Shown here piece by piece: positions 1 through 9,291 of a stretch of DNA of 45,489 nt. Each line of letters opens with the position of its first letter. Position 1 is the stretch's first letter. Both the position numbers and the translations under genes were made by a program. The stretch comes from Desulfobacterales bacterium. Its GTDB lineage: Bacteria; Desulfobacterota; Desulfobacteria; Desulfobacterales; JAQWFD01. The notes under the pieces were generated by a model. That model was not told the origin of the DNA. It saw only the letters and a program-made list of their open reading frames with translations, and searched no databases. The DNA is taken from assembly GCA_028704555.1 (NCBI GenBank), contig JAQWFD010000009.1, positions 1-45,489 on the forward strand. The letters are read 5' to 3'.

Positions 1-176
1 ATCAAAAGTTGTGTTTGAGAGATGACTTTAGTCACAATATATTGACAATGTAACGCTATCTTGATGCTACATACCGTATCCGTATACACATGAAGGGCTG
101 CAGGGATAATGAAGGGTCAAATCGTCATCGGACAGTCATAACGGCGGCCCGGTGTGAATAAAAACATACGGCCGCA

Positions 177-814
177 TTAACGGTTACCCGGTATATCCCC
201 GCCCGGTCGGGAGCCTTCAAGCGAGCCCTTGGCCTCGTACAATCTTTCATCGGCTTTTTTTAAAAGAACTGCCGCGCTTGTGACATGGGCTTCCTCGGTT
301 GAAGCGATACCGAAACTCATCGAAACGGGGATAGACTCATCTCCAATGGCCATGGGATGGCCCTGAAAATACTGTTCAATCCGTTTCATGGAATTTGTGG
401 CATTCTGCATGCCGGTTTCGGGAAAAATAACGACAAATTCATCTCCCGCAAACCGGGAGACAATATCCGATTCACGACTCATCCGAAGCAAATTATCCGC
501 AACATGCTTCAGCAGACTATCCCCCTGATCATGGCCATAGACATCGTTGATACGCTTAAAATCATCCATATCCAGAAAGGCCACAGAAAGCGGTACGTCA
601 TAGCGTTTTGCCCGACTGAACTCCCGTTTCAGCTGCATTTCCATAATCCGCCGGTTAAGCAACCCGGTCAGCGGGTCATGAAACGCCAGATATTTGAGTT
701 TTTGGGCTTGATCATATCAAAAAAGTTATCTGTAATATCACTGCGTCCCGGTCCTGCCAGTATGTCCAAGCGCTGAATCAGATCAGAGACAGGTTGATTG
801 ACACGACAGATCAT
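177..814 (-). pseudogene. Frame-disrupted GGDEF diguanylate cyclase
   Basis: The frame closing at 177 encodes nearly a whole GGDEF domain: HDPLTGLLNRR at its start, RFAGDEF as the active-site loop, and MSFGIA and KKADERLYEAK near the end. An intact enzyme would make cyclic di-GMP from two GTP. This frame opens only after a TGA near 720 and has no ATG before the HDPLTG motif. A second frame starts at an ATG at 814, runs through DLIQRLDILAGPGRSDI and DNFFDMI, and then goes out of frame where the GGDEF frame begins. Joining them needs a one-base change near 708-718, just after a TTTTTT run. A canonical slippery heptamer is not present, because a slip on the T run meets TGA at once. I therefore read it as a frameshifted gene or a sequencing error. 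The intact product would be about 210 residues, with no membrane or sensor domain. It lies 104 bp downstream of mazG. Confidence 0.6.
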
Positions 815-918
815 TCTGAATCTTCAAAAAAGCAGTTTGGATTTCAATCCTCATCTGACGGCTTTCACCGCTTCCGGAAAACCCGATTTGATTTTTCCTC
901 CGGATTCACCACCTGCCC

Positions 919-1737
919 TCAACCAACCGCTGCCTTTGTTTTTTTCCACAACGCTTCCTTGTCGGCCCGGGAAACAGACTCCAGGGTTTTACCACTGTTC
1001 AGAATTTTTTCTTCCATATGTCTGAAACGCTTTTCAAATTTGTTAATGGAATCGATCAATGCCGTTTCCGGATGAATTCCGGCAAAACGGGCCACATTGG
1101 TGAGTGTAAACAACACATCGCCAAATTCCATGGCAATCCGGCCTTCATCCGGTCCTTCCGGCCCGCTTTGTTTCAGTTCATCCTTGAATTCATCCCATTC
1201 GTTCTCGGCTTGATGCAGTACTTCCGGCATATCATCCCAGTCGAAACCGGTTCTGGCGGCTCGTTCAGAAACCCGGTATGCCCTCATCAGCGGCGGAAGC
1301 CTGGAAGGAATCGAATCCAGAACGGATTGATGAGCGGCATGGTTTTTCTCGGTTCGCTTTATCTCATGCCAACGCTGCTTAATCTGCTCCACGCTGTCGA
1401 CCTTATCACCGGCAAACACGTGGGGATGTCGCGAAATCATTTTCTCACAGTTCAACCGGGCAACATCCCTTATACTGAAGCAACCCGTTTCCTGATAAAT
1501 TCTGGCAATAAACAGGACCTGAAACAGCACATCCCCAAGCTCCTCGCATATTTCTTCCGGACTGCCGGATTCTATCGCTTCGAAGAGTTCATACATCTCC
1601 TCTTTCAGATACAGCGCCATGCTTTTGGACGTCTGTTTTTTATCCCATGGACACCCGTTGTCTCCCCTCAGGGTTTCGATCAATCCGGTTAACCGGTCTA
1701 TATAATGTTCGTTATCTCTCAACGGCTTTTTTCCCAT
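919..1737 (-). CDS. mazG: MazG nucleoside triphosphate pyrophosphohydrolase
   Basis: The 272-residue product has the tandem layout of full-length MazG, an all-alpha enzyme that hydrolyses (d)NTPs to NMP and pyrophosphate and is thought to clean damaged nucleotides or limit ppGpp in the cytoplasm. The N-terminal repeat has GDNGCPWDKKQT (about 25-36) followed by the Mg-binding helices KEEMYE (E46, E47, E50) and EELGD (E66, D69). A second EFGDVLF helix pair sits near 205-215. Length is normal for the family. The first 19 bases overlap the end of cvpA, so the two genes are very likely co-transcribed and coupled. Confidence 0.93.
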   Translation of the reverse strand: MGKKPLRDNEHYIDRLTGLIETLRGDNGCPWDKKQTSKSMALYLKEEMYELFEAIESGSPEEICEELGDVLFQVLFIARIYQETGCFSIRDVARLNCEKMISRHPHVFAGDKVDSVEQIKQRWHEIKRTEKNHAAHQSVLDSIPSRLPPLMRAYRVSERAARTGFDWDDMPEVLHQAENEWDEFKDELKQSGPEGPDEGRIAMEFGDVLFTLTNVARFAGIHPETALIDSINKFEKRFRHMEEKILNSGKTLESVSRADKEALWKKTKAAVG

Positions 1738-2246
1738 TCTTTTTTAATTTCATCGATTTTTCCGACAAAATTCTGCTTCATTTTTTCCGGCACAATCAAC
1801 ACCATCTGCTCGGATATGCTGGTTACATGAGGCGCCAATCTGGAATTTTTTACAATCCGGACATTCGGGGGCAGGAATGCCGTAAGAATAATCAATAGAA
1901 TTGAGGCGATCAGCACGCCTTTCAGAACCCCGAACACCGCCCCGAAAATCCGGTCAATCCAACCCAAAAAGGCGATATTCATAATATATTTAATGATAAC
2001 GCCGAGTATGCTGATCACAATAAACACCAGGCAGAAGACGATTAAAAAACTGACGATATCCAGATAGGTACGGCTGTCAATCCATTCCCCCAGATACGTT
2101 GAAACCTGGCTGTAATAGGTGTATGCCGCATAAAACCCCCCGAACACACCGACAATCGAAGACAGCTCCTTGATAAGCCCTCTGAATATTCCCCGGATCA
2201 AACAATACCCCAGTATTACGATTATAACGATATCAAACGGATTCAT
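1719..2246 (-). CDS. cvpA: CvpA family inner-membrane protein
   Basis: The 175-residue protein begins MNPFDIVIIVILGYCLIRG and has about four hydrophobic segments (roughly residues 4-22, 28-45, 62-90 and 100-125). The GIFRGLIKELSSIVG turn is typical of CvpA (colicin V production) proteins. The C-terminal 50 residues are soluble and charged, ending in a lysine-rich tail. The family is linked to envelope stress tolerance, but its biochemical activity is not settled. An AGAGGG ribosome site precedes the ATG. It is the first gene of a cvpA-mazG pair. Confidence 0.88.
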   Translation of the reverse strand: MNPFDIVIIVILGYCLIRGIFRGLIKELSSIVGVFGGFYAAYTYYSQVSTYLGEWIDSRTYLDIVSFLIVFCLVFIVISILGVIIKYIMNIAFLGWIDRIFGAVFGVLKGVLIASILLIILTAFLPPNVRIVKNSRLAPHVTSISEQMVLIVPEKMKQNFVGKIDEIKKEWEKSR

Positions 2247-2725
2247 TTTTTTCCCTCTTTATCTGGCAGACTCAACATCTTTGACAAAACTTTTTTTCAG
2301 TGGGTGACGTTCCGGAAATGATACAGGTTTTTAAAATTCTCTGTATGAACACCGGTTTACATATATTACGATCTTACCGATCCATAAATGAGAATTTTCA
2401 CCCGAGGTCAATCAATCTGCTGACATTACCGCAGAACTTTAACAGACAAGCGCAGACTTCGAAAAGGTCATTTATGAATGAAAATCACTCTAATAGCAGC
2501 AGGCGGATTGAGTCAAGGTGTTTTTTACCAAAAAACCAGGGGCCACGAAACGCATTTTTTATCCGATTTAAACAACAAATTGAGGTTTGCAATCACAGAA
2601 ACAGTTATGGTATGTATTGCCAAATATTTTCCTGAGAGTTAAATTGTTAACATGTATTTTACGTTAAACAGACTCCTCGATCATTCTCAGTCGTTTTTTA
2701 CGGACAACGCCTGTATCGGAGCATC
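2247..2725. other. Intergenic region between divergent cvpA and phoH
   Basis: This 479-bp A+T-rich stretch separates two divergently transcribed genes and must hold both promoters. I see no convincing paired -35/-10 boxes for phoH. For cvpA there is only a TTGTCA-like box about 40 bases before the ATG. An open frame of 111 codons on the plus strand (2300-2635) has low-complexity, unnatural composition and is not called as a gene. Confidence 0.5.
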
Positions 2726-3718
2726 ATGACAGAACTTATTGATAACCACAGCATCAAGCTGACATATTCAGATATCGAAATTGCACGACAGCTTTTCGGA
2801 GAACGAAACGGCAATTTAAAACTGATTTCCGACGCACTGGATATCAGCGTCCACGCCAGGGGAAATACGGTTTTCATTCAGGGAGATCCGGTCGTATCCG
2901 AACTTGCCGCAGACATACTGAATCAACTTTATCACTTAATCCATGAGGGATATCCGGTGTTTCCCCGGGATGTGGATTATGCCGTAAAAATTTTAAGCGA
3001 AAATAACAAGGCACAGCTGAAAGAAATCTTTCTTGACAAGGTGTACCTTACGGCCAGGAAAACGTTTATAACACCCAAAAGCCCTGCGCAGAAAGATTAC
3101 ATCGACGCAATACGGCAAAATGATATTGTCTTTGGCATCGGGCCGGCCGGAACCGGGAAAACCTATCTTGCGATGACCATGGCGGTGTCCGCACTGTCGA
3201 AAGGAATCGTCCAGCGAATTATTCTGACACGCCCGGCGGTGGAAGCCGGTGAATCGCTTGGCTTTTTACCGGGAGATCTGGCAGAAAAAGTCAATCCGTA
3301 TTTAAGGCCTCTTTATGACGCCCTTCATGACATGATGAAATTTGAGAAAATTTCAAGTCTGATGCAACAGGGCACTATTGAAGTCGCCCCCCTGGCGTTC
3401 ATGAGGGGACGTACGCTGAACGATTCCTTTATCATTCTCGATGAAGCTCAAAATACAACCACCGAGCAGATGAAAATGTTTCTGACACGGATTGGATACA
3501 ATTCCAAAGCTGTTATCACAGGGGATATTACTCAGGTCGATCTTCCATCAGACAGGCCTTCCGGGCTCATAGAATCAATGCATATTCTTCAGGAAATTGA
3601 AGGGATACAATTTATCTTCTTTACGAAATCAGATGTTGTCCGCCATCGGTTGGTCCAGAAAATCATCAAGGCATATGAAGACCTGGAAGCAAGCAAGGGC
3701 AAACCCCATAAATTCTGA
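2726..3718 (+). CDS. phoH: PhoH-family ATPase (PhoL/YbeZ type)
   Basis: The 330-residue protein has an N-terminal KH-like region (about 1-115) and a PhoH P-loop ATPase domain. Walker A is GPAGTGKT at 139-146 and Walker B is FIILDE at 235-240. RPAVEAGESLGFLPGD near 169-184 and the GDITQVDLP stretch near 275 are family hallmarks. YbeZ-type proteins act with the endoribonuclease YbeY in rRNA maturation and ribosome quality control. The gene order here, phoH-pgpH-ybeY, supports that role and is widely conserved. The 30-bp gap to pgpH suggests one transcript. Confidence 0.93.
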   Translation: MTELIDNHSIKLTYSDIEIARQLFGERNGNLKLISDALDISVHARGNTVFIQGDPVVSELAADILNQLYHLIHEGYPVFPRDVDYAVKILSENNKAQLKEIFLDKVYLTARKTFITPKSPAQKDYIDAIRQNDIVFGIGPAGTGKTYLAMTMAVSALSKGIVQRIILTRPAVEAGESLGFLPGDLAEKVNPYLRPLYDALHDMMKFEKISSLMQQGTIEVAPLAFMRGRTLNDSFIILDEAQNTTTEQMKMFLTRIGYNSKAVITGDITQVDLPSDRPSGLIESMHILQEIEGIQFIFFTKSDVVRHRLVQKIIKAYEDLEASKGKPHKF

Positions 3719-3747
3719 CTCAGTTTAATGTATATCCACGCTGGTTT

Positions 3748-6162
3748 TTGAATATGAACATGAAAAAGTATAAAGAGCCCCTGACCGATTTTGTGTGTAA
3801 CAGCACCTGCATTCGCTGGATTATCCTGATTTCGGTCACCCTGATGTTTACGGTTCTCAATTACCCGAATCTTGTAATCACAAAGCATTCGTATTCTATC
3901 GGCGATGTCGTGGAGCGGGATATCAAGGCCCCGAAAGATTTTTTTATCGAAGACTCCACAGCTACTGAACAAAAGAGAAGACAGGCGGCTGAATCTGTTC
4001 TGACAGTTTATGATCATGATACAACGCTTTCCGATAAACTGGCCCGCAATCTCGATGAGGCCTTCAGCCTTGTGAGATCCGTTTACGATTCTGACGACCC
4101 GTCTTCCCCGGAAAATTCAACGGAAGCTCCGGCAGAGTCCACAGGCGATACCGAAAGTAACCTGTCGAACCATAATCAGATCTTGCAGATGAAAGAGGCG
4201 TTTGAAGGCAAACTCGGCCTGCCGGTCAATGACGGGGCCTATAAGGTTCTGGAAAAGGAACGGTTTCCAAAAGAAATTCCCCAGCTTATTGCCCAGCTTC
4301 TTGCGGATATTCTGGATAACGGGGTCGTCTCAAACAAGGAACTTCTGTTAAAAGAAGCCGACAAAGGGATTACGTTACGAAATCTGGAATCAAAATCGGA
4401 AAAAACGCAATTCTTACTTAAGCATTTATACAGCCTTGATCAATCCAAAGCAATGGTCAGAATCATCGGACAGCCCCTGATGAAGGAGCTGAATTACAAT
4501 CTGAGGAATCTGGTCGTAGATTTTACCCAATCGCTGATTCAGCCCAATATCACGATGAACAGAAGCGAAACCGAGGAACGGAAAAAGCAGGCGGCAGGAG
4601 CCGTCAAACCCATTTTATATCAGATAAAAGCGGGCGAGATGCTCCTGCGTGAAGGCGAACGGGTAACGGAAATGCAGCTGTTGAAGCTGGGCTCGCTTCA
4701 GGATCAGATCAACCAGAACCAGATGGTTGCAAATGTGATCGGTGCCGCTGGCATCATATTGTGTCTGTTCAATATATTTTATTTTGTATATTTCAGTCAC
4801 CAGAAGGAATTCAACACTCAGCCAAACAAAAATCTGCTGTTTATCGCCACCATATTTATCCTTTTTTGTTTTATCACTGAAATTGTGCCATCGTATTCCA
4901 TATCGTTCAACCGGGCGACAGAGTTTTCCCCGCACATGTCATCCGTTATCTTCGGCATTCCCTTGGCGTCATCGTCCATGCTGATCTGCATGTTTCTGGG
5001 CATTGATGTTGCCATGGCCTTTTCTATTCTGATTGCAACCGGATCGGCAATCATACTGCAGAACCGTTTTGAAGTTTTCATCTATGTGCTGCTCAGCTGC
5101 CTGATGGCGGCTTACTGGATTCATCACTGCCAGCAGCGCAAAATGATCATCCAGGCCGGACTTAAAATAAGCGTTCTCAACATGGTGCTGGCTATCGTCA
5201 TCAATACTTATTCAGGCAACATATCCAGCTTGAAACTTCTGTGGGACACCGGCTTTGCTTTTCTGGGAGGCGTCGGCTCCGGCATTGTTACGCTGGGGCT
5301 TGCACCTCTGATCGAAGTCGCATTCGGATTTACAACCGAAATTACATTTCTGGAACTTGCCAATCTGGAGCGTCCGATTTTACGCCGTCTTATGATCGAA
5401 GCGCCCGGGACCTATCACCACTCCGTGGTCGTCGGAACCATGGTCGAAGCCGCCGCAGCTGAAATCGGGGCAAATTCTCTGCTGGCCAAAGTCTGCGGAT
5501 ATTACCATGATATCGGCAAAATCAAAAAGCCGCTGTATTTTATCGAAAACCAGATTAACTGCAAAAACAAACACGACAAACTGGCCCCGTCCATGTCCAG
5601 CCTGATCCTGATTTCCCATGTTAAAGACGGCGTGGAAATAGCAAAAAAATATAAACTGGGCCAGTCGATTACCGATGCCATCAAACAGCATCATGGAAAC
5701 AGCCTGATCAGTTTTTTTTATGAAAAGGCCAAGCAGCTGAAAGGAAAGGAAGCGGTCAACATCGATAATTACAGATATCCGGGTCCCAGACCGCAAACAC
5801 GGGAAGCCGGTCTGGTCATGCTGGCCGATGTGGTGGAAGCCGCTTCCCGAACGCTTGAAAACCCGACACCGGCAAGGATACAGGGACTTGTTCAAAAACT
5901 TATCAATAAAATATTTTCTGACGGTCAGCTTGACGACTGTGAACTGACCCTGAAAGATCTGCACCTGATCGCCAAAAGTTTTCACACCATATTAAACGGA
6001 ATCCATCACCACAGAATAGAATACACGGAAAGCATCGTACCGATAACCGGAAAGGTAAAAGATGGCCATACTGATAAACAACAGCCAAAGCAAACTCCAG
6101 ATACATCCGGAGACGATCAAAAAAAAGGCCAAAGTCATCTTAAACGCCTTGGGTTGTCCTGA
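3748..6162 (+). CDS. pgpH: PgpH-type membrane HD phosphodiesterase (c-di-AMP)
   Basis: The 804-residue protein has an N-terminal membrane anchor (about 22-42), a large extracytoplasmic 7TMR-HDED region (about 45-325), a seven-helix membrane block (about 328-515) and a cytosolic HD domain. Candidate metal ligands are H557/H558 in YHHSVVVG, H587-D588 in YYHDIGK and the QHHG motif near 650. PgpH enzymes hydrolyse cyclic di-AMP to pApA. Whether this organism makes c-di-AMP cannot be told from the window, so the substrate rests on family knowledge. The C-terminal tail of about 40 residues is rich in Lys, Gln and Asp, and its last 101 bases double as the start of ybeY in another frame. Confidence 0.9.
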   Translation: MNMNMKKYKEPLTDFVCNSTCIRWIILISVTLMFTVLNYPNLVITKHSYSIGDVVERDIKAPKDFFIEDSTATEQKRRQAAESVLTVYDHDTTLSDKLARNLDEAFSLVRSVYDSDDPSSPENSTEAPAESTGDTESNLSNHNQILQMKEAFEGKLGLPVNDGAYKVLEKERFPKEIPQLIAQLLADILDNGVVSNKELLLKEADKGITLRNLESKSEKTQFLLKHLYSLDQSKAMVRIIGQPLMKELNYNLRNLVVDFTQSLIQPNITMNRSETEERKKQAAGAVKPILYQIKAGEMLLREGERVTEMQLLKLGSLQDQINQNQMVANVIGAAGIILCLFNIFYFVYFSHQKEFNTQPNKNLLFIATIFILFCFITEIVPSYSISFNRATEFSPHMSSVIFGIPLASSSMLICMFLGIDVAMAFSILIATGSAIILQNRFEVFIYVLLSCLMAAYWIHHCQQRKMIIQAGLKISVLNMVLAIVINTYSGNISSLKLLWDTGFAFLGGVGSGIVTLGLAPLIEVAFGFTTEITFLELANLERPILRRLMIEAPGTYHHSVVVGTMVEAAAAEIGANSLLAKVCGYYHDIGKIKKPLYFIENQINCKNKHDKLAPSMSSLILISHVKDGVEIAKKYKLGQSITDAIKQHHGNSLISFFYEKAKQLKGKEAVNIDNYRYPGPRPQTREAGLVMLADVVEAASRTLENPTPARIQGLVQKLINKIFSDGQLDDCELTLKDLHLIAKSFHTILNGIHHHRIEYTESIVPITGKVKDGHTDKQQPKQTPDTSGDDQKKGQSHLKRLGLS

Positions 6163-6505
6163 AGGCGAGCTGTCCATACTGATCGTGGATGATATGCAGA
6201 TCACACCGCTGAACCGGCAATATCTGCAAAGAGAAGGCCCCACAAATGTCATAGCGTTTCCCATGAGAGAGGGCGATTTTTCGGATATAACCCCTCATCT
6301 TCTGGGTGATGTCGTCATTTCAGTGGAAACAGCCCAGCGGGAAGGCCAGGAATCGGGAACAGATATGGAACAACGGTTTATGCAGCTTCTTGTGCACGGA
6401 ATACTCCACCTTTTTGGCTATGATCATATCGATTCCGAATCTGATGCTCAACAAATGGATGAAAAAAGTTCGGCGCTGTTGACACTTATCGATCACATCG
6501 ACTGA
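6062..6505 (+). CDS. ybeY: YbeY endoribonuclease / rRNA maturation factor
   Basis: The 147-residue product ends with the YbeY zinc site HGILHLFGYDH (H112, H116, H122) and has TNVIAFPM at 61-68, both diagnostic. YbeY is a single-strand endoribonuclease used in 16S rRNA 3'-end processing and late 70S quality control. The start at 6062 has a GGAAAGG ribosome site eight bases upstream. It gives the normal family length, which means the first 101 bases lie inside pgpH in a different frame. Internal starts would remove part of the conserved N-terminal fold. Confidence 0.93.
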   Translation: MAILINNSQSKLQIHPETIKKKAKVILNALGCPEGELSILIVDDMQITPLNRQYLQREGPTNVIAFPMREGDFSDITPHLLGDVVISVETAQREGQESGTDMEQRFMQLLVHGILHLFGYDHIDSESDAQQMDEKSSALLTLIDHID

Positions 6506-6576
6506 TTCGCTATATTTGCCCCGTAGACGAAGTGGTCATTATTTAATATTTTTTATTGAACGACGGAGGTTAATCA

Positions 6577-7296
6577 ATGGCTGGATTAGCTGTAAATGTT
6601 GATCATATTGCAACATTGAGGGAAGCCAGAAAAGGAAGTTACCCTGACCCTGTAGGCGCGGCCATTTTTGCGGAACTTGCAGGGGCAGACGGCATAGTGG
6701 TTCATTTACGGGAAGACCGGCGTCATATCCAGGACCGTGATGTAAGGATACTCCGGGATGTGGTTCAGACCAAACTGATTCTGGAGATGGGAGCGACGAC
6801 GGAACTGATCGGAATCGCATTGAATATAAAACCGGACCTGGTTACACTGGTACCGGAAAAGCGGGAGGAATTAACCACCGAAGGCGGACTTGATCTTGTT
6901 GTACATCACAACGTCATCGCTGAAGCAGTCAATACCCTCCAAAACAATGGAATCCCGGTCAGCATTTTCATCAACCCCGATCCGGACCAGATCAAACTGG
7001 CACATCAGATCAACGCCAGTATGATTGAAATCCATACCGGAGAATTTTGCGATTCAGCAACACTGAAAAAAAGGACCCTGGCGTTTTCAAAGATTGTCGA
7101 TGCCGCCAAGCTTGCCCACAAGCTCAAACTCGGAGTCAATGCCGGTCATGGCATAAATTACGATACGATCAAGGCGTTCAAAGGACTGGACGAAATCGAT
7201 GAATTCAGTATCGGCCACAGCATCATTTCAAGAGCGGTCTTTGTCGGGATGGAGCAGGCCGTCAAGGAAATGATCGATCTGATAAACGCTCTGTAA
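6577..7296 (+). CDS. pdxJ: Pyridoxine 5'-phosphate synthase
   Basis: The 239-residue TIM-barrel enzyme condenses 1-deoxy-D-xylulose 5-phosphate with 3-amino-2-oxopropyl phosphate to form pyridoxine 5'-phosphate in the DXP-dependent vitamin B6 pathway. LAVNVDHIATLREARKG at the N-terminus, HLREDRRHIQDRD near 48-60 and GVNAGHGINYDT near 188-200 are the conserved PdxJ motifs. A GGAGG ribosome site precedes the ATG. It follows ybeY by 71 bp and precedes tsaE by 44 bp, so it may share the upstream transcript. Confidence 0.96.
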   Translation: MAGLAVNVDHIATLREARKGSYPDPVGAAIFAELAGADGIVVHLREDRRHIQDRDVRILRDVVQTKLILEMGATTELIGIALNIKPDLVTLVPEKREELTTEGGLDLVVHHNVIAEAVNTLQNNGIPVSIFINPDPDQIKLAHQINASMIEIHTGEFCDSATLKKRTLAFSKIVDAAKLAHKLKLGVNAGHGINYDTIKAFKGLDEIDEFSIGHSIISRAVFVGMEQAVKEMIDLINAL

Positions 7297-7340
7297 AAAA
7301 TGCTCAACCCATTTGACTGAAAGCTCACGACTGACTTTTT

Positions 7341-7838
7341 ATGGATATCGCACCGACCAAACAGATTCAGATCATCACCCGCAGTCTTGATGAAACGCAG
7401 GCACTGGGGCAAAAGGCAGGTTCACTATTGAAAGCCGGTACCGTCATCGCTCTCACGGGAGATCTGGGCAGCGGAAAAACCACGTTTGTTCAAGGACTGG
7501 CCAGAGGGCTCGCAGTGGCGGACGACTATTATATCACCAGTCCGACCTTTACCCTGATCAATGAATATCCCGGACGCTGCCCCCTGTTTCATATTGACCT
7601 GTACAGACTGTCAGGTCCGGACGATTTTGAATCGATCGGACTTTATGACATTTTAGACAGTGACGGTGTCGTTGCGATCGAGTGGGCCGAAAAACTCTGC
7701 GGGGATGTCCCATCGGATTACGTCTCGATTGATTTAACCATTCTGGAAGACGATTCAAGACAAATCCGGATAACCGCCTATGGACAGGATGCCATTGATT
7801 TGCTAATACAACTTGAATCTGCATATCATGTCCATTGA
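7341..7838 (+). CDS. tsaE: TsaE, ATPase of the tRNA t6A synthesis complex
   Basis: The 165-residue protein has the Walker A motif GDLGSGKTT at 40-48, SPTFTLINEY near 67-76, and HIDLYRL and IEWAEK further on, all standard for TsaE (YjeE). It is the ATPase that resets the TsaB-TsaD complex during threonylcarbamoylation of A37 in ANN-decoding tRNAs. No tsaB or tsaD lies in the window. It is the last gene before a strong intrinsic terminator. Confidence 0.95.
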   Translation: MDIAPTKQIQIITRSLDETQALGQKAGSLLKAGTVIALTGDLGSGKTTFVQGLARGLAVADDYYITSPTFTLINEYPGRCPLFHIDLYRLSGPDDFESIGLYDILDSDGVVAIEWAEKLCGDVPSDYVSIDLTILEDDSRQIRITAYGQDAIDLLIQLESAYHVH

Positions 7839-7925
7839 TAAGGCAGATCGTTATTTTTAAATTTCAACACCGTGAAGATCCGAACCTGACAGAAAAACCA
7901 GTCCTGTCACGAAGCAATCATAGCC

Positions 7926-7967
7926 AAGCTCCGGTAACAGAGGCAGTCTCCGTTACCGGAGCTTTTT
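7926..7967 (+). terminator. Intrinsic terminator after tsaE
   Basis: A perfect 13-bp stem (AAGCTCCGGTAAC at 7926-7938, complement at 7952-7964) with a 13-nt loop runs into a short T tract. It closes the pdxJ-tsaE transcription unit and insulates lysC. Confidence 0.9.
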
Positions 7968-8045
7968 ATAAATCATTCAAAAAAACAGGCCGATGCCGGG
8001 ACACTGTACGATAAAAAAATACAATCCACTTGTTAAGGGGTTAAC

Positions 8046-9263
8046 ATGAGTCTAATTGTTCAAAAATTTGGCGGCACATCCGTAGCGGATCTGGACCGTA
8101 TCCGGAATGTTGCCAGACGGATCGCAAAAACCTATGATCAGGGTCACAATGTGGTGGTTGTTTTATCCGCGATGGCGGGAGTTACCAACAGTCTGATGGA
8201 TATGGCCTACAAGATAACGGATTCACCGGCAAAACGGGAACTGGATGTCCTGCTGGCTACAGGTGAGCAGAGCACGATCGCCCTTCTGGCAATGACCCTC
8301 AATTCGATGAACTATCCTGCCAAATCCCTTCTGGGCTGTCAGGCGGACATCATCACCAACACCGCGCATGGCAATGCCCGGATTCTTGAAATCGGGGCAC
8401 GGCGCATAAAAGAGCTGACCAACCAGCGCCAGATTGCCATTATTGCCGGATTTCAGGGCTGCGATTCAGATGGGGACATTACCACCCTTGGCAGGGGCGG
8501 ATCAGACACGTCCGCTGTTGCGATCGCCGCAGCAATCAAGGCGGACACCTGCGAAATCTATACGGATGTGGATGGCGTATACACGGCTGATCCCAATGTC
8601 TGCAGCAAAGCCATGAAACTGAGCCGGATTTCCTACGACGAAATGCTGGAAATGTCGAGTCTGGGAGCAAAAGTTCTGCAGATCCGCTCCGTTGAATTTG
8701 CAAAAAAATATAATGTGACCGTTCACGTAAAATCATCATTCTGTGAGGAGGAAGGAACCATGCTTGTGGATGAAGATTCAGACATGGAACGACTGGTCGT
8801 TTCTGCTGTCACGCATAATAAAAACGAGGCCCGGATTACGTTGAAAAACGTTCCGGATCAACCCGGCATTGCCGCCAAAATTTTTACACCGGTTGCCGAA
8901 GCCGGCATCGTGGTCGACATGATCATCCAGAATACCCAGCCTGGCGGGCTTACCGACCTGACGTTCACTGTCCCTGAAACCGAATTCAACAAAGCGATGG
9001 AAATTGGAAAAATAGTGGCAAAAAAAATCAGGGCAAGCGAAGTGATGGGAGACAAGAATATTGTCAAAGTGTCTGTCATCGGGGTCGGCATGAAAAGCCA
9101 TTCCGGGGTGGCGTCAAAAATGTTTTCGACACTGGCAAACGAAAACGTCAACATTATCATGATCAGCACATCGGAGATCCGGATTTCATGCCTTATCGAA
9201 GAAAAGTATGCTGAACTGGCGGTACGCGTGCTGCACACCGCGTTCGGGCTCGATAAAGAATAG
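8046..9263 (+). CDS. lysC: Aspartate kinase
   Basis: The 405-residue enzyme phosphorylates aspartate, the first step to lysine, threonine, methionine and diaminopimelate. KFGGTSV at residues 7-13, the TLGRGGSDTSA loop near 148-158 and DVDGVYTADP near 178-187 form the catalytic amino-acid-kinase domain. Two ACT domains follow from about 265, including NVPDQPGIAAKIF and SVIGVGMKSHSGVASKMFS, so feedback inhibition by lysine and/or threonine is expected. It is a monofunctional single-subunit form. It stands alone behind a terminator, with a GGGG-rich leader a few bases before the ATG. Confidence 0.96.
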   Translation: MSLIVQKFGGTSVADLDRIRNVARRIAKTYDQGHNVVVVLSAMAGVTNSLMDMAYKITDSPAKRELDVLLATGEQSTIALLAMTLNSMNYPAKSLLGCQADIITNTAHGNARILEIGARRIKELTNQRQIAIIAGFQGCDSDGDITTLGRGGSDTSAVAIAAAIKADTCEIYTDVDGVYTADPNVCSKAMKLSRISYDEMLEMSSLGAKVLQIRSVEFAKKYNVTVHVKSSFCEEEGTMLVDEDSDMERLVVSAVTHNKNEARITLKNVPDQPGIAAKIFTPVAEAGIVVDMIIQNTQPGGLTDLTFTVPETEFNKAMEIGKIVAKKIRASEVMGDKNIVKVSVIGVGMKSHSGVASKMFSTLANENVNIIMISTSEIRISCLIEEKYAELAVRVLHTAFGLDKE

Positions 9264-9291
9264 GGTTAAAAAAGGGGTGACGGGGTGATGG

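Noticed and set aside
708..720. Programmed -1 frameshift in the diguanylate cyclase
   Set aside because: The T6 run is not a canonical X-XXY-YYZ heptamer in frame, and a slip there meets TGA directly.
2300..2635. 111-codon open frame upstream of phoH
   Set aside because: No recognisable family, irregular composition and no ribosome site; it lies where the phoH and cvpA promoters should be.
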